Assembly: GCA_020634855.1 (NCBI GenBank)
Contig: JACKAU010000010.1
Coordinates: 248,001-312,000 of the forward strand
Direction of reading: 5' to 3'
Origin: Anaerolineales bacterium
GTDB taxonomy: Bacteria; Chloroflexota; Anaerolineae; 4572-78; J111
DNA: 64,000 bases
This document shows positions 8,701 through 20,488 of the stretch, piece by piece. Position 1 is the first letter of the stretch. Every line of letters begins with the position of its first letter. The position numbers and the translations under genes are program-made. The notes beneath the pieces are model-generated. The model made no database searches and had not been told where the DNA came from. It saw only the letters and a program-made list of their open reading frames with translations.

Positions 8701-10130
8701 CACGAGGCCAGGTATTGTTTCACTTCGGCCAACTGTTCAGCCGAAATCCGACCGGCAGAGTACAACGTTGCCAAGATGTCTGACAATTGTAAGGCGGCGT
8801 GGAGTTGACAGCTTTTTTCGGCCAAATTGGCCTGACCGCCTTGCTCCCGGTCGATCAAGACCGCCGCGTCGGTCACCGTTATCCCCACCGCTTTCAACTG
8901 CTCGATGGCTTTTAAGACGCTGCCGCCGCTGGTCACCAAATCTTCGATGATCACTGCTTTATCCCCCGCCGCGAAAACGCCCTCAACTGTTCGCCCCGTC
9001 CCGTACGCTTTTGCTTCCTTACGCGGATAAATCAACGGCCGGCCTGTTTCCAGCGCCACCGCTGTGCCGATAGTCAGTGCGGCGTAAGGCACAGCCGCGA
9101 TGTGATCGTATGCTAACGGCTCAAGCAGATCGGCATAAACCTGCCCCGCCATTTTGAGCACCGCCGGGGAGGCGGCGATCCGGCGTAGATCGATGTAAAT
9201 GGGCGATTGTTTGCCCGAAGCCAAGGTAAACTGCCCGAACTGAATACAGCCAATCTCATATAGTTGAATAATGAGATCCAGATGGGACGATCCATCCTCA
9301 CCCTCTGCCTGCGAAATCGCTTGCCGAGCCTGATTGATCTCATCCCGCAATTCAAGCGCCGCCTGACCCGGTTGGTCGGCATAGATAACGCCGCGCGAGA
9401 CCGGCACAATCAGCCCGCTGCCGTTTTTGTTCAGCCCCGCCGCCAGCGCCGCCGAGAGATCGCCTCCCTGCGCGCCGACGCCCGGCGCGAGGATCCAATT
9501 GCCCCCACCCGTCATCAACCGCCGGACTCTGGTCAGGGCGTGGGGTTGGGTGGCCCCCACGACAAAGCCTACTTGTTCGACGCTGCCCCAAGTCTGGGCC
9601 TGTTTCACGACGTGCTCAAACAGCCGGCTCCCCTCGCCGCCGAATTCTTGGATGGTTTTGGCGGACGGATTTGAGGTATAGCCCAACACAAAAACCATCT
9701 TGCCCGGATAGTCTAAGAAGGGGGCGATGCTGTCGCGGCCCAGGTAAGGGCTGACGGTTATGGCATCCGCGCCCCAAATCTCAAATGCGGCCCGAGCGTA
9801 AGCCGCCGCCGTACTGCCGATATCGCCCCGTTTGGCGTCGAGTAGAACTGGGATACCATCCGGTACGGCAGCGATGGTCTGGCGCAATGCCTCTAAGCCC
9901 ACCGGCCCATACTGTTCGTAAAAGGCGAAATTTGGTTTGTAACAGCAGACCAAATCGGCGGTCTGCTCGATCAGCCGGCGGCCCCAGGCCGCCAGAGCCG
10001 GGGTATCGACGGTCGCCGGAAAAGCGGCGGGATAGGATTTCGGATCGGGATCTAAGCCAACACACAGCAGCGAGTTGTTGCGCTCGATGCTGCCGGTCAA
10101 TTTTTCAACAAAACTTTTTTGTGCGGTCAT
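8700..10130 (-). CDS. pyrFE: Bifunctional OMP decarboxylase / orotate phosphoribosyltransferase (PyrF-PyrE fusion)
   Basis: 476 residues. Residues 1 to about 270 are a PyrF type 2 OMP decarboxylase with the catalytic Asp/Lys signature LLDAKRGDIGSTAAAYA and the substrate segment LAPGVGAQGGDL. Residues about 280-476 are an orotate phosphoribosyltransferase with the PRPP-binding motif VIIEDLVTSGGSVLKAI. Together they catalyse the last two steps of UMP synthesis (orotate to OMP to UMP). The order is decarboxylase first, the reverse of animal UMP synthase. The joint is a short region near residue 275 (ISQAEGEDGSS). It is the last gene of the minus-strand metabolic run; 109 bp separate it from ldh upstream, so separate transcription is possible. 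Confidence 0.93.
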   Translation of the reverse strand: MTAQKSFVEKLTGSIERNNSLLCVGLDPDPKSYPAAFPATVDTPALAAWGRRLIEQTADLVCCYKPNFAFYEQYGPVGLEALRQTIAAVPDGIPVLLDAKRGDIGSTAAAYARAAFEIWGADAITVSPYLGRDSIAPFLDYPGKMVFVLGYTSNPSAKTIQEFGGEGSRLFEHVVKQAQTWGSVEQVGFVVGATQPHALTRVRRLMTGGGNWILAPGVGAQGGDLSAALAAGLNKNGSGLIVPVSRGVIYADQPGQAALELRDEINQARQAISQAEGEDGSSHLDLIIQLYEIGCIQFGQFTLASGKQSPIYIDLRRIAASPAVLKMAGQVYADLLEPLAYDHIAAVPYAALTIGTAVALETGRPLIYPRKEAKAYGTGRTVEGVFAAGDKAVIIEDLVTSGGSVLKAIEQLKAVGITVTDAAVLIDREQGGQANLAEKSCQLHAALQLSDILATLYSAGRISAEQLAEVKQYLAS

Positions 10131-10239
10131 TGGGACGCCTGCCTTTATAAAATCAAAATCTTGAGGATTATAAGGAGGTCATAATCCCTTGTCAACCGTG
10201 AGGGGGATCAAATACAAATACTCAAGCCAGGCAGAGTCG

Positions 10240-11190
10240 TTATAAGGTCTGCTCAATTTCCGTAATGATATTTTTTATTAGGGCGGCGCTGGCTTGCAGC
10301 GCGGTTTCTTCGGCTTGATCGAGCGGAAGTGGATACATGCCCATAATCCCTTGGCCGCCGACGATATGCGGCAAGGCGATGGTTACATCGTTGACCCCCA
10401 CCACCTGGGGCGTGGGACAGCACACGGTTAAGATGGCCCGTTGATCCGACAGAATGGCATCGACAATTCTGGCCAGGGCGCTGCCGATGCCGTAATAGGT
10501 GGCGCCTTTGCCTTCGATGATGGTGTAGGCCGCCCGGCGCACCTTTTGATCGATATCGTGCCGGATATCATCGCTGAGATCAATATTCTGGGTTCGGCAA
10601 AAATCATCCAGGGGAATGACCCCGACCGTGGTCAATGACCAGGCCAACACCTCTGAGTCGCCGTGTTCGCCGATGACATAGCCATGCACATTTATGGCCG
10701 AAACGCCTAAATGGGCCCCTAACAACGTTCGAAACCGCGCTGTGTCTAAGGTTGTGCCCGAACCGAACACGCGGTGGGGCGGAACCCCATATTCGGCGGC
10801 AAAACGAACCGTCAGGTGCGTCATGATATCGACCGGATTGGTCGCCACCACCAACACCGCCTCAGGGGCGTATTTAACCACATTCGGCACGACTTCTTTG
10901 AATATGGCCGCATTGCGTTCCAGCAGTTGCAGCCGCGTTTCGCCCGGCTTCTGATTGACCCCGGCCGCGATGATGACGATCCTGCACCCCTCCAGCGCCG
11001 GATAATCACCCGCCATAACCCGAACCGGATGAGCAAACGGAACCGCGTGTGAAATATCGGCGGCCTCAGCTTTGGCCCGCGCCTCGAACTTGTCAACCAA
11101 CACCAGCTCACTACACAACCCACGCATCACGATGGCGTACGCCCCCGTTGACCCAACCATCCCGGCTCCGACGACTCCAACTTTAGGCAT
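10240..11190 (-). CDS. ldh: L-lactate dehydrogenase
   Basis: 316 residues, NAD-dependent. The Rossmann motif GVVGAGMVGSTGAYA opens the protein. The substrate-specificity loop reads AGVNQKPGETRLQLLERN; a glutamine at the position that is arginine in malate dehydrogenases argues for lactate dehydrogenase. TNPVDIMT and the catalytic-His segment GEHGDSEV are intact. It interconverts pyruvate and L-lactate. It lies 84 bp downstream of mgsA in the same orientation and near the fructose PTS genes, which fits fermentative sugar use. A LutA-type lactate-oxidation gene at the left edge suggests lactate may also be taken back up, though the two loci are far apart. Confidence 0.93.
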   Translation of the reverse strand: MPKVGVVGAGMVGSTGAYAIVMRGLCSELVLVDKFEARAKAEAADISHAVPFAHPVRVMAGDYPALEGCRIVIIAAGVNQKPGETRLQLLERNAAIFKEVVPNVVKYAPEAVLVVATNPVDIMTHLTVRFAAEYGVPPHRVFGSGTTLDTARFRTLLGAHLGVSAINVHGYVIGEHGDSEVLAWSLTTVGVIPLDDFCRTQNIDLSDDIRHDIDQKVRRAAYTIIEGKGATYYGIGSALARIVDAILSDQRAILTVCCPTPQVVGVNDVTIALPHIVGGQGIMGMYPLPLDQAEETALQASAALIKNIITEIEQTL

Positions 11191-11274
11191 GTTCTCTCCT
11201 TTTATCGATTACTAATCATTTAATACGGTTGCTGTATTATCTCTGTTCGATGCGGTTTGAGCAATTGGTCTCGG

Positions 11275-11751
11275 TCATGAGTCTTGGTCAGGTTTATTAA
11301 TGAAGCGGTCGTGGTATGCCGTGAAATCGGGCAGAATCCGCGCATACTCTTCATTCATCAGATGCGATGAAAACATGAAATCGGCCGAAGCGCGATTACA
11401 GGCCATCGGAATATTCCAGACCACGGCTAATCTTAGCAGCGCCTTGACATCCGGATCATGCGGTTGGGATGATAGCGGGTCCCAAAAGAAGACAACAAAA
11501 TCGATCTCGCCCTCTGAAATTTTGGCCCCGATTTGCTGATCGCCGCCCAGAGGGCCGCTTTGCAGCTTGATGACTTCAATTCCCAGCGCTTCTTCTATTA
11601 ATTTGCCGGTCGTTCCGGTGGCCAGCACAATATGCTGGGACAGCACCGGCCGGTTGTACTTAGCCCATTCCAGCAAATCTTGTTTTTTATGGTCATGGGC
11701 AATCAGGGCGATACGTTTCTGCTGTCCCAGGGCAAGGATTTTATGTTCCAT
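11275..11751 (-). CDS. mgsA: Methylglyoxal synthase
   Basis: 158 residues, the usual family length. Visible motifs are ALIAHDHKKQDLLEW near the N-terminus (phosphate-binding His/Asp/Lys), LATGTTGKLIEE and the catalytic region SGPLGGDQQIGA. The enzyme converts dihydroxyacetone phosphate to methylglyoxal and phosphate, an overflow route that relieves sugar-phosphate stress and recovers phosphate. Placement between ldh and the pyrophosphatase, downstream of the fructose PTS run, fits a role in managing triose phosphate when fructose uptake is fast. Downstream glyoxalase genes are not in the window. Confidence 0.95.
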   Translation of the reverse strand: MEHKILALGQQKRIALIAHDHKKQDLLEWAKYNRPVLSQHIVLATGTTGKLIEEALGIEVIKLQSGPLGGDQQIGAKISEGEIDFVVFFWDPLSSQPHDPDVKALLRLAVVWNIPMACNRASADFMFSSHLMNEEYARILPDFTAYHDRFINKPDQDS

Positions 11752-11781
11752 TGGTAAGCCTCTTTCTATACTTATTTTTAC

Positions 11782-13401
11782 TTAAAGTGCATTTGAGATA
11801 GGCGGCACAATCTGTTTTTTTCGGGAGAGAACGCCGGGCAGAAAGGCTGACTGCTCCTTGAGCGACACCCCAAATGCTTTTTCCACCGTGCGCGTCTGGC
11901 CAACTGCGATAAGTTCAGTGCCTTCGCGTAAAATGTCGCTGACCATAAGCAGAAGCAAATCGAAATGATGCAGGGTCTGGTACTGATGCATGGCCTCCAG
12001 AATCTCGGATTTTCTCGCCAGCACTACATCTTTATCGGCCACTTCCACCTGCCCAATGCCGACCGTTTTCGAGCCAAGCGAGAACACTTTTAGGTCGCTG
12101 GTCACCAAAACGTCCGGCGACAGCGTTTCGATGTCAAACTTGGCGTTGTACATCCGTCGGCCAAACGCCAGCGGGTCTTCGCCCAGAATTTTGCCCAGGT
12201 CATCAATGGCGGCCACATCTTCGGGCGTGGTCGTGGGCGATTTCAGGAGCATCGTGTCGGATAAAATAGCGGCCACCATTAGGCCGGCCATCGCCCGAGG
12301 CGGCGTTACGCCCAATTCTTTGTAGCGGCGCAACACGAGTGTGGATGTGCAGCCAACGGGCGCAATCATCGCCAGCATCGGTTGGGCAGTCTCCAATCCC
12401 CCTAGACGATGGTGATCCAAGATCTCCACAATTTCCGCTTTCTCGATCCCTTCGGCTGACTGACTGCGCTCCGAATGATCGACCAGAATCACCCGGCGCG
12501 GCCGGCGAGCGACCAGATTGCTCCGGGTGACCATGCCCACCAGAACCCCCTCGGCGTCATTGACTAAAGCGAAGGTCGCGTTTGTTCCGACCAGTTCGGT
12601 GGTGATCTCTTTGATCAGCGTATCGGGAGTGATGGTTATATAATTTCCGCCGATCATTTGCAAGACCGATACACTCAAGTTGATTAACCGGGCCGCGGCA
12701 AAGGTATCGTGGGGGGTCACAATGATGGACGAGCCTTTATCACGGGCCAATTGCTGAATTTCGGGCGAGGGATCAAAGTCACCGGTGATGATCAGACAGG
12801 AGATGTTGCAGTTTAAGGCCGCTTCCTGAGCATTTTCACGATTGCCCAGCGCCACCAGATCGCCAGGCGCAATGTACTTGACCATCGCCTCCGGCGCCAT
12901 CGCCCCAATAACGACCTTGCCGGAGACCTGCGTGGCCGGCTCGCCGACCAGCAGGCGACCATTTAGGGTACTGGTGATTCTCCCCAGCTCGGTTGGGTTG
13001 TCGGCTAAGCCTTGAACTTGTAATTCCTTTAAATAGTTACGGGCCAAAATATTTTCGGTGATTACACCCTGAACGTGCCTGGCTTCATCAACAATAGGCA
13101 CCGCTCGAATACGATGCTCGCGCATTAATCGGCCCACATCGTGAATGGTGCAAGTAGCGGGGGCGCTGATGACGTCTGTGGTCATCACATCCGCCACCCG
13201 CACAAAAACATGCGGGAGAAACTCGGGGTCAGGAACATCGAATGTATCCAGCACGAAGCGGGTCTCGCGGTTGATATCGCCCAGTCGAGCCGGGATGTAA
13301 GTGGCATCATTTTGCGTGTTTTTCAGATGGGCATAGGCTATGGCCGAGCAAATCGAGTCGGTGTCCGGTTTTTTATGGCCGAAAATGTAGATGGAATCCA
13401 T
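11782..13401 (-). CDS. ppaC: CBS/DRTGG-regulated manganese-dependent inorganic pyrophosphatase
   Basis: 539 residues, much longer than the roughly 310 of simple family II pyrophosphatases because a regulatory insert splits the DHH domain. Residues 1-70 open with the metal-binding motif IFGHKKPDTDSICSA. CBS motifs flank a DRTGG-type region from about 70 to 300 (for example VADVMTTDVISAPATCTIHD). The DHH signature ILDHHRLGG and a C-terminal DHHA2 domain follow. In characterised relatives the CBS pair binds adenine nucleotides and tunes hydrolysis of PPi to energy state. It lies 30 bp upstream of mgsA and 57 bp downstream of the phosphohexomutase gene, so co-transcription is likely. Confidence 0.92.
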   Translation of the reverse strand: MDSIYIFGHKKPDTDSICSAIAYAHLKNTQNDATYIPARLGDINRETRFVLDTFDVPDPEFLPHVFVRVADVMTTDVISAPATCTIHDVGRLMREHRIRAVPIVDEARHVQGVITENILARNYLKELQVQGLADNPTELGRITSTLNGRLLVGEPATQVSGKVVIGAMAPEAMVKYIAPGDLVALGNRENAQEAALNCNISCLIITGDFDPSPEIQQLARDKGSSIIVTPHDTFAAARLINLSVSVLQMIGGNYITITPDTLIKEITTELVGTNATFALVNDAEGVLVGMVTRSNLVARRPRRVILVDHSERSQSAEGIEKAEIVEILDHHRLGGLETAQPMLAMIAPVGCTSTLVLRRYKELGVTPPRAMAGLMVAAILSDTMLLKSPTTTPEDVAAIDDLGKILGEDPLAFGRRMYNAKFDIETLSPDVLVTSDLKVFSLGSKTVGIGQVEVADKDVVLARKSEILEAMHQYQTLHHFDLLLLMVSDILREGTELIAVGQTRTVEKAFGVSLKEQSAFLPGVLSRKKQIVPPISNAL

Positions 13402-13458
13402 TATTGTTTCCCAGTGCGCTTATATTTCATTTTAAGAAACCTTATCACTCGCGTCTGA

Positions 13459-14805
13459 CTAGGAGCGAATAATCTCCAAAATCTGATCCCGCTTTTCTTC
13501 CATCAGCGCTTTTGATTTGGCTTCCAGGTTTAGGCGCAGCAGCGGCTCGGTGTTGGACGGGCGGACATTAAAGTGCCAATCGTCGTAGGTCACCGACACG
13601 CCATCCAGCCATTCGATCTGACCGTCGCTGAATGTTTCGGCCAACTCTTTCATCTTCGCCGCCGGCTCGCCGGCAATCCGGGTGTTGATTTCGCCGGAGA
13701 TGAAATATTCCGCTTCCAGCGGGGCCAGTAGTTCCGACAGTTTGGCCTTCTTCTTAGACAGCATCTCCAGAATATAGAGCGCCGGCACAATCCCGGAGTC
13801 GGCAAAGAAGAAATCTTTAAAGTAGTAATGACCGCTGACTTCGCCGGCGAAGATGGCATTTTCCTTGGCCATGCGGGCCTTGATAAACGCGTGTCCGACT
13901 CGCTCCATTAGCGCTGTCCCGCCGGCCTCCGCGATCAGATCAGGTACGGCCCACGACGCCCGGACATCGTACAATACCTTCGAGCCGGGATATTTCTCCA
14001 ACAAATAGGAGCCGAGCAGGGCGGTCATAAAATCGCCGGAAATGAAATCGCCCCGGTCATCGATAGTGAAAAACCGGTCACCGTCGCCGTCAAAGGCAAA
14101 ACCGACGTCGGCATTTTCGGCCGGCACGCGAGCTTGCAGTTCGGCCCGGTTTTCCGGCTGGAGCGGATCGAGACCGTGGTTGGGCAAGCTGCCGTCGGGG
14201 TCGAGGTACATGCCAATCAGTTCGACGGTGGGCAGCCGCTCGAACACCCGTTTCAGGCTGGGGCCGACCATTCCGTTGCCGGTATCGGCCACGACTTTGA
14301 GCGGAACCAGTGACTCCACGTCGATCAGGCTTAAGACCATGTTCACAAACTCTTCACTCAGATCGATAGTGGTCATCGCGCCCTGGCGGGCAGGGGTGGT
14401 GTAAGCATCATTTTCCACAATCCGGCGCAGGTCTTGAATGCCCTCATCGCCGCTGAGGAGTTGCGGCATTTTGCGCACCATTTTGAAACCGCTGTAATCT
14501 TTGGGGTTGTGCGAAGCGGTGACCATCATTCCGGCGTGGCCCAGCGTCGCGCAAGCATAGTAGTATTGGTCGGTGCTGACCATGCCGATGTTGATCACAT
14601 CGGCCCCTTGGTCCATTAGACCTCGGGTGATGGCATCGAACATTTGCGGGCCGGATAGACGCATATCGCGTCCGACGATGACGGTGTCCACCTGCAAAAA
14701 ACTGGCAAAGGCCCGGCCGATAGCGTACCCGACCTCTTCATTAAGATCAGTGGGGTAAATACCCCGGATATCATAGGCTTTAAAAATGCCTGGATTAACC
14801 TGCAT
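13459..14805 (-). CDS. manB: Phosphomannomutase/phosphoglucomutase
   Basis: 448 residues of the alpha-D-phosphohexomutase family. The catalytic phosphoserine loop reads TASHNPKDYSGFK, the metal-binding loop DGDGDRF, the sugar loop GEVSGHYYFKD and the phosphate loop RPSNTEPLLRLN. It interconverts hexose 1- and 6-phosphates for glycan precursor synthesis. Substrate preference (mannose or glucose) cannot be decided from motifs. It lies between the fructose PTS genes and the pyrophosphatase in one direction, separated from fruA by a 177-bp region with a long inverted repeat. Confidence 0.9.
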   Translation of the reverse strand: MQVNPGIFKAYDIRGIYPTDLNEEVGYAIGRAFASFLQVDTVIVGRDMRLSGPQMFDAITRGLMDQGADVINIGMVSTDQYYYACATLGHAGMMVTASHNPKDYSGFKMVRKMPQLLSGDEGIQDLRRIVENDAYTTPARQGAMTTIDLSEEFVNMVLSLIDVESLVPLKVVADTGNGMVGPSLKRVFERLPTVELIGMYLDPDGSLPNHGLDPLQPENRAELQARVPAENADVGFAFDGDGDRFFTIDDRGDFISGDFMTALLGSYLLEKYPGSKVLYDVRASWAVPDLIAEAGGTALMERVGHAFIKARMAKENAIFAGEVSGHYYFKDFFFADSGIVPALYILEMLSKKKAKLSELLAPLEAEYFISGEINTRIAGEPAAKMKELAETFSDGQIEWLDGVSVTYDDWHFNVRPSNTEPLLRLNLEAKSKALMEEKRDQILEIIRS

Positions 14806-14862
14806 GCGATTTTCTCTCCTTTTGATAGAAATTAGTTAGTGGATTTTGAGCTGAGGGTTATG

Positions 14863-14958
14863 ATAGACCAGGGCCTTGTTGTTTTCAAATAATCCAGTAA
14901 TGATTTACAAGGCGAGGTTACCGGATTAATAAGTGAATTTACAAATGCCCTGGTCTAT
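14863..14958 (-). promoter_or_regulatory. Nested inverted repeats between fruA and phosphohexomutase gene
   Basis: ATAGACCAGGGC (14863-14874) is perfectly complementary to GCCCTGGTCTAT (14947-14958). Inside, TAATCCAGTAA (14890-14900) pairs with TTACCGGATTA (14918-14928) with one mismatch. The 96-nt unit could fold into one long hairpin in the minus-strand transcript. There is no T-tract, so it may be an mRNA-processing or stabilising element, or a mobile palindrome. Confidence 0.55.
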
Positions 14959-14982
14959 TCATCTAGTAGCTGCCGGCCGTCA

Positions 14983-16794
14983 TTAAGCAGCGGCTTCTGA
15001 CGCGGCCACGGCCATCGGCTGAGCCACCGGCTGGTTGACGGGTTTCTTCAGTAGAAACAGCATGGCGGTGGTCACCACGGTTCCGACCAAAATGGCGACA
15101 ACATACATTGGCAGGTTACCGACGGCATTAGGGATGGGCAGCACGAAGATACCGCCGTGCGGTACTTGCAAGGTGCAGCCAAAGAACATCGACAACCCCC
15201 CCGCTACCGCCGAACCGACCATGATCGACGGAATGACTCGGAACGGGTCCTTGGCGGCAAAGGGGATAGCGCCTTCGGTGATGAAAGAGGCGCCCAGTAC
15301 CCAGGCCGCTTTCCCGGCTTCGCGTTCCTCGGCCGTGAAGCGATCTTTGAAGAGTACGGTGGCCAGCGCCAGACCCAACGGCGGGGTCATCCCGGCGGCC
15401 ATCACGGCGGCCATTGGCGCGTAGAGTCCGGCGTCGATTAACCCCACTGAGAAGGCATAGGCTGACTTATTGATCGGCCCGCCCATATCAAAGGCCATCA
15501 TTGCGCCCAGGATCAACCCGAGGACCAGGGCGCTGGTTTCCTGCATCCCGCTGAGCCAGGTCGTCAAGGCATCCAGCGCAATTTTAACCGGCGTGCCGAC
15601 AACATAGATCATTAACAAACCGGTCACGGCCGAGCCGACCAACGGCAGGATCAGAATCGGCTTTAACCCCTCCAATCCGCGTGGCAGCTTGAGGATGCCA
15701 CTGAACCAGGCCACAAAGTAGCCGGCGATAAAGCCGGAGACGATCCCGCCCAAGAACCCTGCGCCGATACTACTGGCCAACATCCCACCAATCATCCCTG
15801 GCGCGATACCAGGCCGATCGGCAATCGAGTAGGCGATGAAACCGGACAAAATCGGTACCATCAAGGCAAAAGCGGATGGCGCTCCAATCTGGAACAACGC
15901 CCAGCCAAAGGAACCTTCGTTGTCATAAACGTAGATGCCGCCAAAAGCAAAAGCCAGGGCAATAAGCAGGCCCCCGGCCACCACAAACGGCAGCATATAG
16001 GACACGCCGGTCATCAGGTGTTTGTAAGGCCCGGTTCGGGCGGCTGAACGCTGCTTTTTGAGCTGATCGACTTCGGCGGCCAGGTCGGCCTTGCCGGCCG
16101 CCCCGGCGCCGCCATAAACGGTCGCCTCGGCTAAAGCCGTCTCCACGACTTTGGCTCCATCGTGAATGGCAGCTTTGGTTGAAGTTTCGTAGATGCGCTT
16201 ACCAACAAAGCGGCTTTTGTCGATCTTGGTATCGGCGGCAATCAGCAGAATATCGGCCCGCTGGATATCTTCCGGCGTCAGCGTGTTCTGCGAGCCAACC
16301 GAACCTTGTGTTTCTACTTTGACTTCGTGTCCCAGCGACTCCGCGCCGGATTTGACCCCTTCGGCGGCCATAAAGGTGTGGGCAATGCCGGTGGGGCAAG
16401 AGGTGATCGAAATAATGTATTTCTTTTCCGCCGTTGCCTCCACTTTGGGCGGGCCAACCGTTTCGGGATTGGGAGGTGGAGCTTCTTCCTGGGATTCTTG
16501 CAAGGCGCTTTCGATGACGCCTTGCGTGTAGCGAATAGCTTCGCTGGTCGTTGCACCATAGACGTTTTTACCGGCAAATCGGCTCATATCCACGTGGATG
16601 TCGGAGCTGATGATGACCACATCGGCGGCGGCGATATCACTTTCGGTGAGGACATTTTTGGCCCCTTCCGCGCCTTGGGTTTCGACTTTAATGTCGTGGC
16701 CCATAGCTTTGGCCGTTTTCTTGAGCGCCTCCGCGGCCATAATGGTATGAGCTATCCCGGTGGGACAGCCTGTCACTGCTACTATCTTTGCCAT
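14983..16794 (-). CDS. fruA: PTS fructose transporter, IIB-IIB'-IIC (FruA)
   Basis: 603 residues. Two tandem IIB domains (about 1-100 and 125-225) each carry the phosphocysteine motif CPTGIAHT. A charged linker near 240-260 leads to a IIC membrane domain of multiple helices to about residue 590 (for example HLMTGVSYMLPFVVAGG and GAMMAFDMGGPINKSAYAF). It imports and phosphorylates fructose to fructose 1-phosphate, using phosphate from the fused EIIA-HPr-EI protein encoded at 17913. fruK lies directly upstream (16 bp), giving the classical fruB-fruK-fruA order. Confidence 0.95.
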   Translation of the reverse strand: MAKIVAVTGCPTGIAHTIMAAEALKKTAKAMGHDIKVETQGAEGAKNVLTESDIAAADVVIISSDIHVDMSRFAGKNVYGATTSEAIRYTQGVIESALQESQEEAPPPNPETVGPPKVEATAEKKYIISITSCPTGIAHTFMAAEGVKSGAESLGHEVKVETQGSVGSQNTLTPEDIQRADILLIAADTKIDKSRFVGKRIYETSTKAAIHDGAKVVETALAEATVYGGAGAAGKADLAAEVDQLKKQRSAARTGPYKHLMTGVSYMLPFVVAGGLLIALAFAFGGIYVYDNEGSFGWALFQIGAPSAFALMVPILSGFIAYSIADRPGIAPGMIGGMLASSIGAGFLGGIVSGFIAGYFVAWFSGILKLPRGLEGLKPILILPLVGSAVTGLLMIYVVGTPVKIALDALTTWLSGMQETSALVLGLILGAMMAFDMGGPINKSAYAFSVGLIDAGLYAPMAAVMAAGMTPPLGLALATVLFKDRFTAEEREAGKAAWVLGASFITEGAIPFAAKDPFRVIPSIMVGSAVAGGLSMFFGCTLQVPHGGIFVLPIPNAVGNLPMYVVAILVGTVVTTAMLFLLKKPVNQPVAQPMAVAASEAAA

Positions 16795-16810
16795 TTTTAC
16801 CTCCTAATGG

Positions 16811-17758
16811 TTAATTAAAATATTTGATTTCTACTTGGTCTTTGAAATCTTCGATAGCCTCTAGAGACGGCAGACCGGAGCCGACCTGAGAAATGGCGCT
16901 GATCGAAAAGGCCGTAGCCAGCCGCGCGCACTCTTCCAGAGACAGACCTTTTATTTTGCCGGCAACCGTGCCGCTGACCATGGCATCACCCGCACCCACC
17001 GTGCTTTTGACCGTGACCTTGGGCGGAATGGCCTGGACAACATGATTGGCTTCAACATAGATGGCCCCCTGCTCGCCCAACGAAACCACCACGGTTTCGA
17101 TGCCTTGATCCAGCAGTTGTCGGGCCGCTTCGATTACCATCGCCTCCGTTTTAATTTGGTTGCCCGTTAGCTCACGGAGTTCATCCAGATTGGGCTTGAT
17201 CAACGTTGGCGCCGCCCGCAAGGCCAGCTTAAGCGCCCGCCCGCTGGTATCGAGCGCCACGGAGCGCCCGCCGGCCCTGATCACTTTGATAAGCTTTTGG
17301 TAAATGTCCTCCGGCGCGCCTATCGGAATACTGCCGGACAGCACAAACCACTCGCATTCGGTGGTTAGGGCTTTGACAACGTCAAAAAGCTGGTTCACAT
17401 CCTGGTTTGAGGGCGCCTGGCCCGGAAAGTTGATATCGGTGGTTTCTTCGTAAACCTCATCGATAATCTTGATCCCAATTCGGGTTGAGCCTTCAATACG
17501 GACGAACCGATCCTCGATCTGCTTGCGGACAAAAAGCTGCTCGAAAATATGACTGTTTTCCGTCCCTAAAAAGCCGGTAACGGCCACGGTGAAGCCAAAG
17601 TCGGCCAAATTCGAGGCCACATTGACCCCTTTGCCGCCGGCGTTGGCCTGTTCATGGACTACCCGGTTGACTTTACCGATTTTAAAGTTAGGGACGGATA
17701 CGGTTCGGTCGATGGCCGGGTTTAGCGTTACGGTTGCTATTTTGAGTGTCTCACTCAC
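16811..17758 (-). CDS. fruK: 1-phosphofructokinase
   Basis: 315 residues, PfkB family. The first signature, EQANAGGKGVNVASNLADFG, and the catalytic anion-hole motif GAGDAMVSG are present; TLNPAIDRTV is the usual N-terminus of hexose-phosphate kinases of this family. The enzyme phosphorylates fructose 1-phosphate to fructose 1,6-bisphosphate. AAAGGAGG sits just before the start codon. It is encoded between the PTS phosphotransferase fusion and fruA on the same strand, which decides the substrate over tagatose 6-phosphate. Confidence 0.95.
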   Translation of the reverse strand: MSETLKIATVTLNPAIDRTVSVPNFKIGKVNRVVHEQANAGGKGVNVASNLADFGFTVAVTGFLGTENSHIFEQLFVRKQIEDRFVRIEGSTRIGIKIIDEVYEETTDINFPGQAPSNQDVNQLFDVVKALTTECEWFVLSGSIPIGAPEDIYQKLIKVIRAGGRSVALDTSGRALKLALRAAPTLIKPNLDELRELTGNQIKTEAMVIEAARQLLDQGIETVVVSLGEQGAIYVEANHVVQAIPPKVTVKSTVGAGDAMVSGTVAGKIKGLSLEECARLATAFSISAISQVGSGLPSLEAIEDFKDQVEIKYFN

Positions 17759-17784
17759 TAATTAACCTCCTTTGAAAGTAGTTG

Positions 17785-17880
17785 GTTTGGTTGGTTAGTT
17801 GGGTGGATTGTTGGTTAGTTAATTGGTTAGTTGCCATCCAACTATCCAAACTATCCAACTATCTAACTAAACAACTAACA
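17785..17880. repeat. Intergenic inverted element (GGTTAGTT repeats then AACTATCC repeats)
   Basis: The 154-bp gap between the PTS fusion gene and fruK is mostly a G/T-rich block with repeated TTGGTTAGTT, followed by a C/A-rich block with repeated ATCCAACTATCC and AACTAACA. The two halves are largely reverse complementary, so the fru transcript could form a long imperfect hairpin here. Confidence 0.6.
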
Positions 17881-17912
17881 AGACCCATACTGCTGGGGTT
17901 TATCACCCTCAA

Positions 17913-20384
<2,472 letters not shown>

Positions 20385-20488
20385 AATTTTCACTCCTTTG
20401 TAAATAGAGGCTTGTAGTAATCGCTTTAGCGATGCCTCAACCCTAAAAGGCTTACTACGTACTAAACTGCCAGTTTGACCTCAATCCT

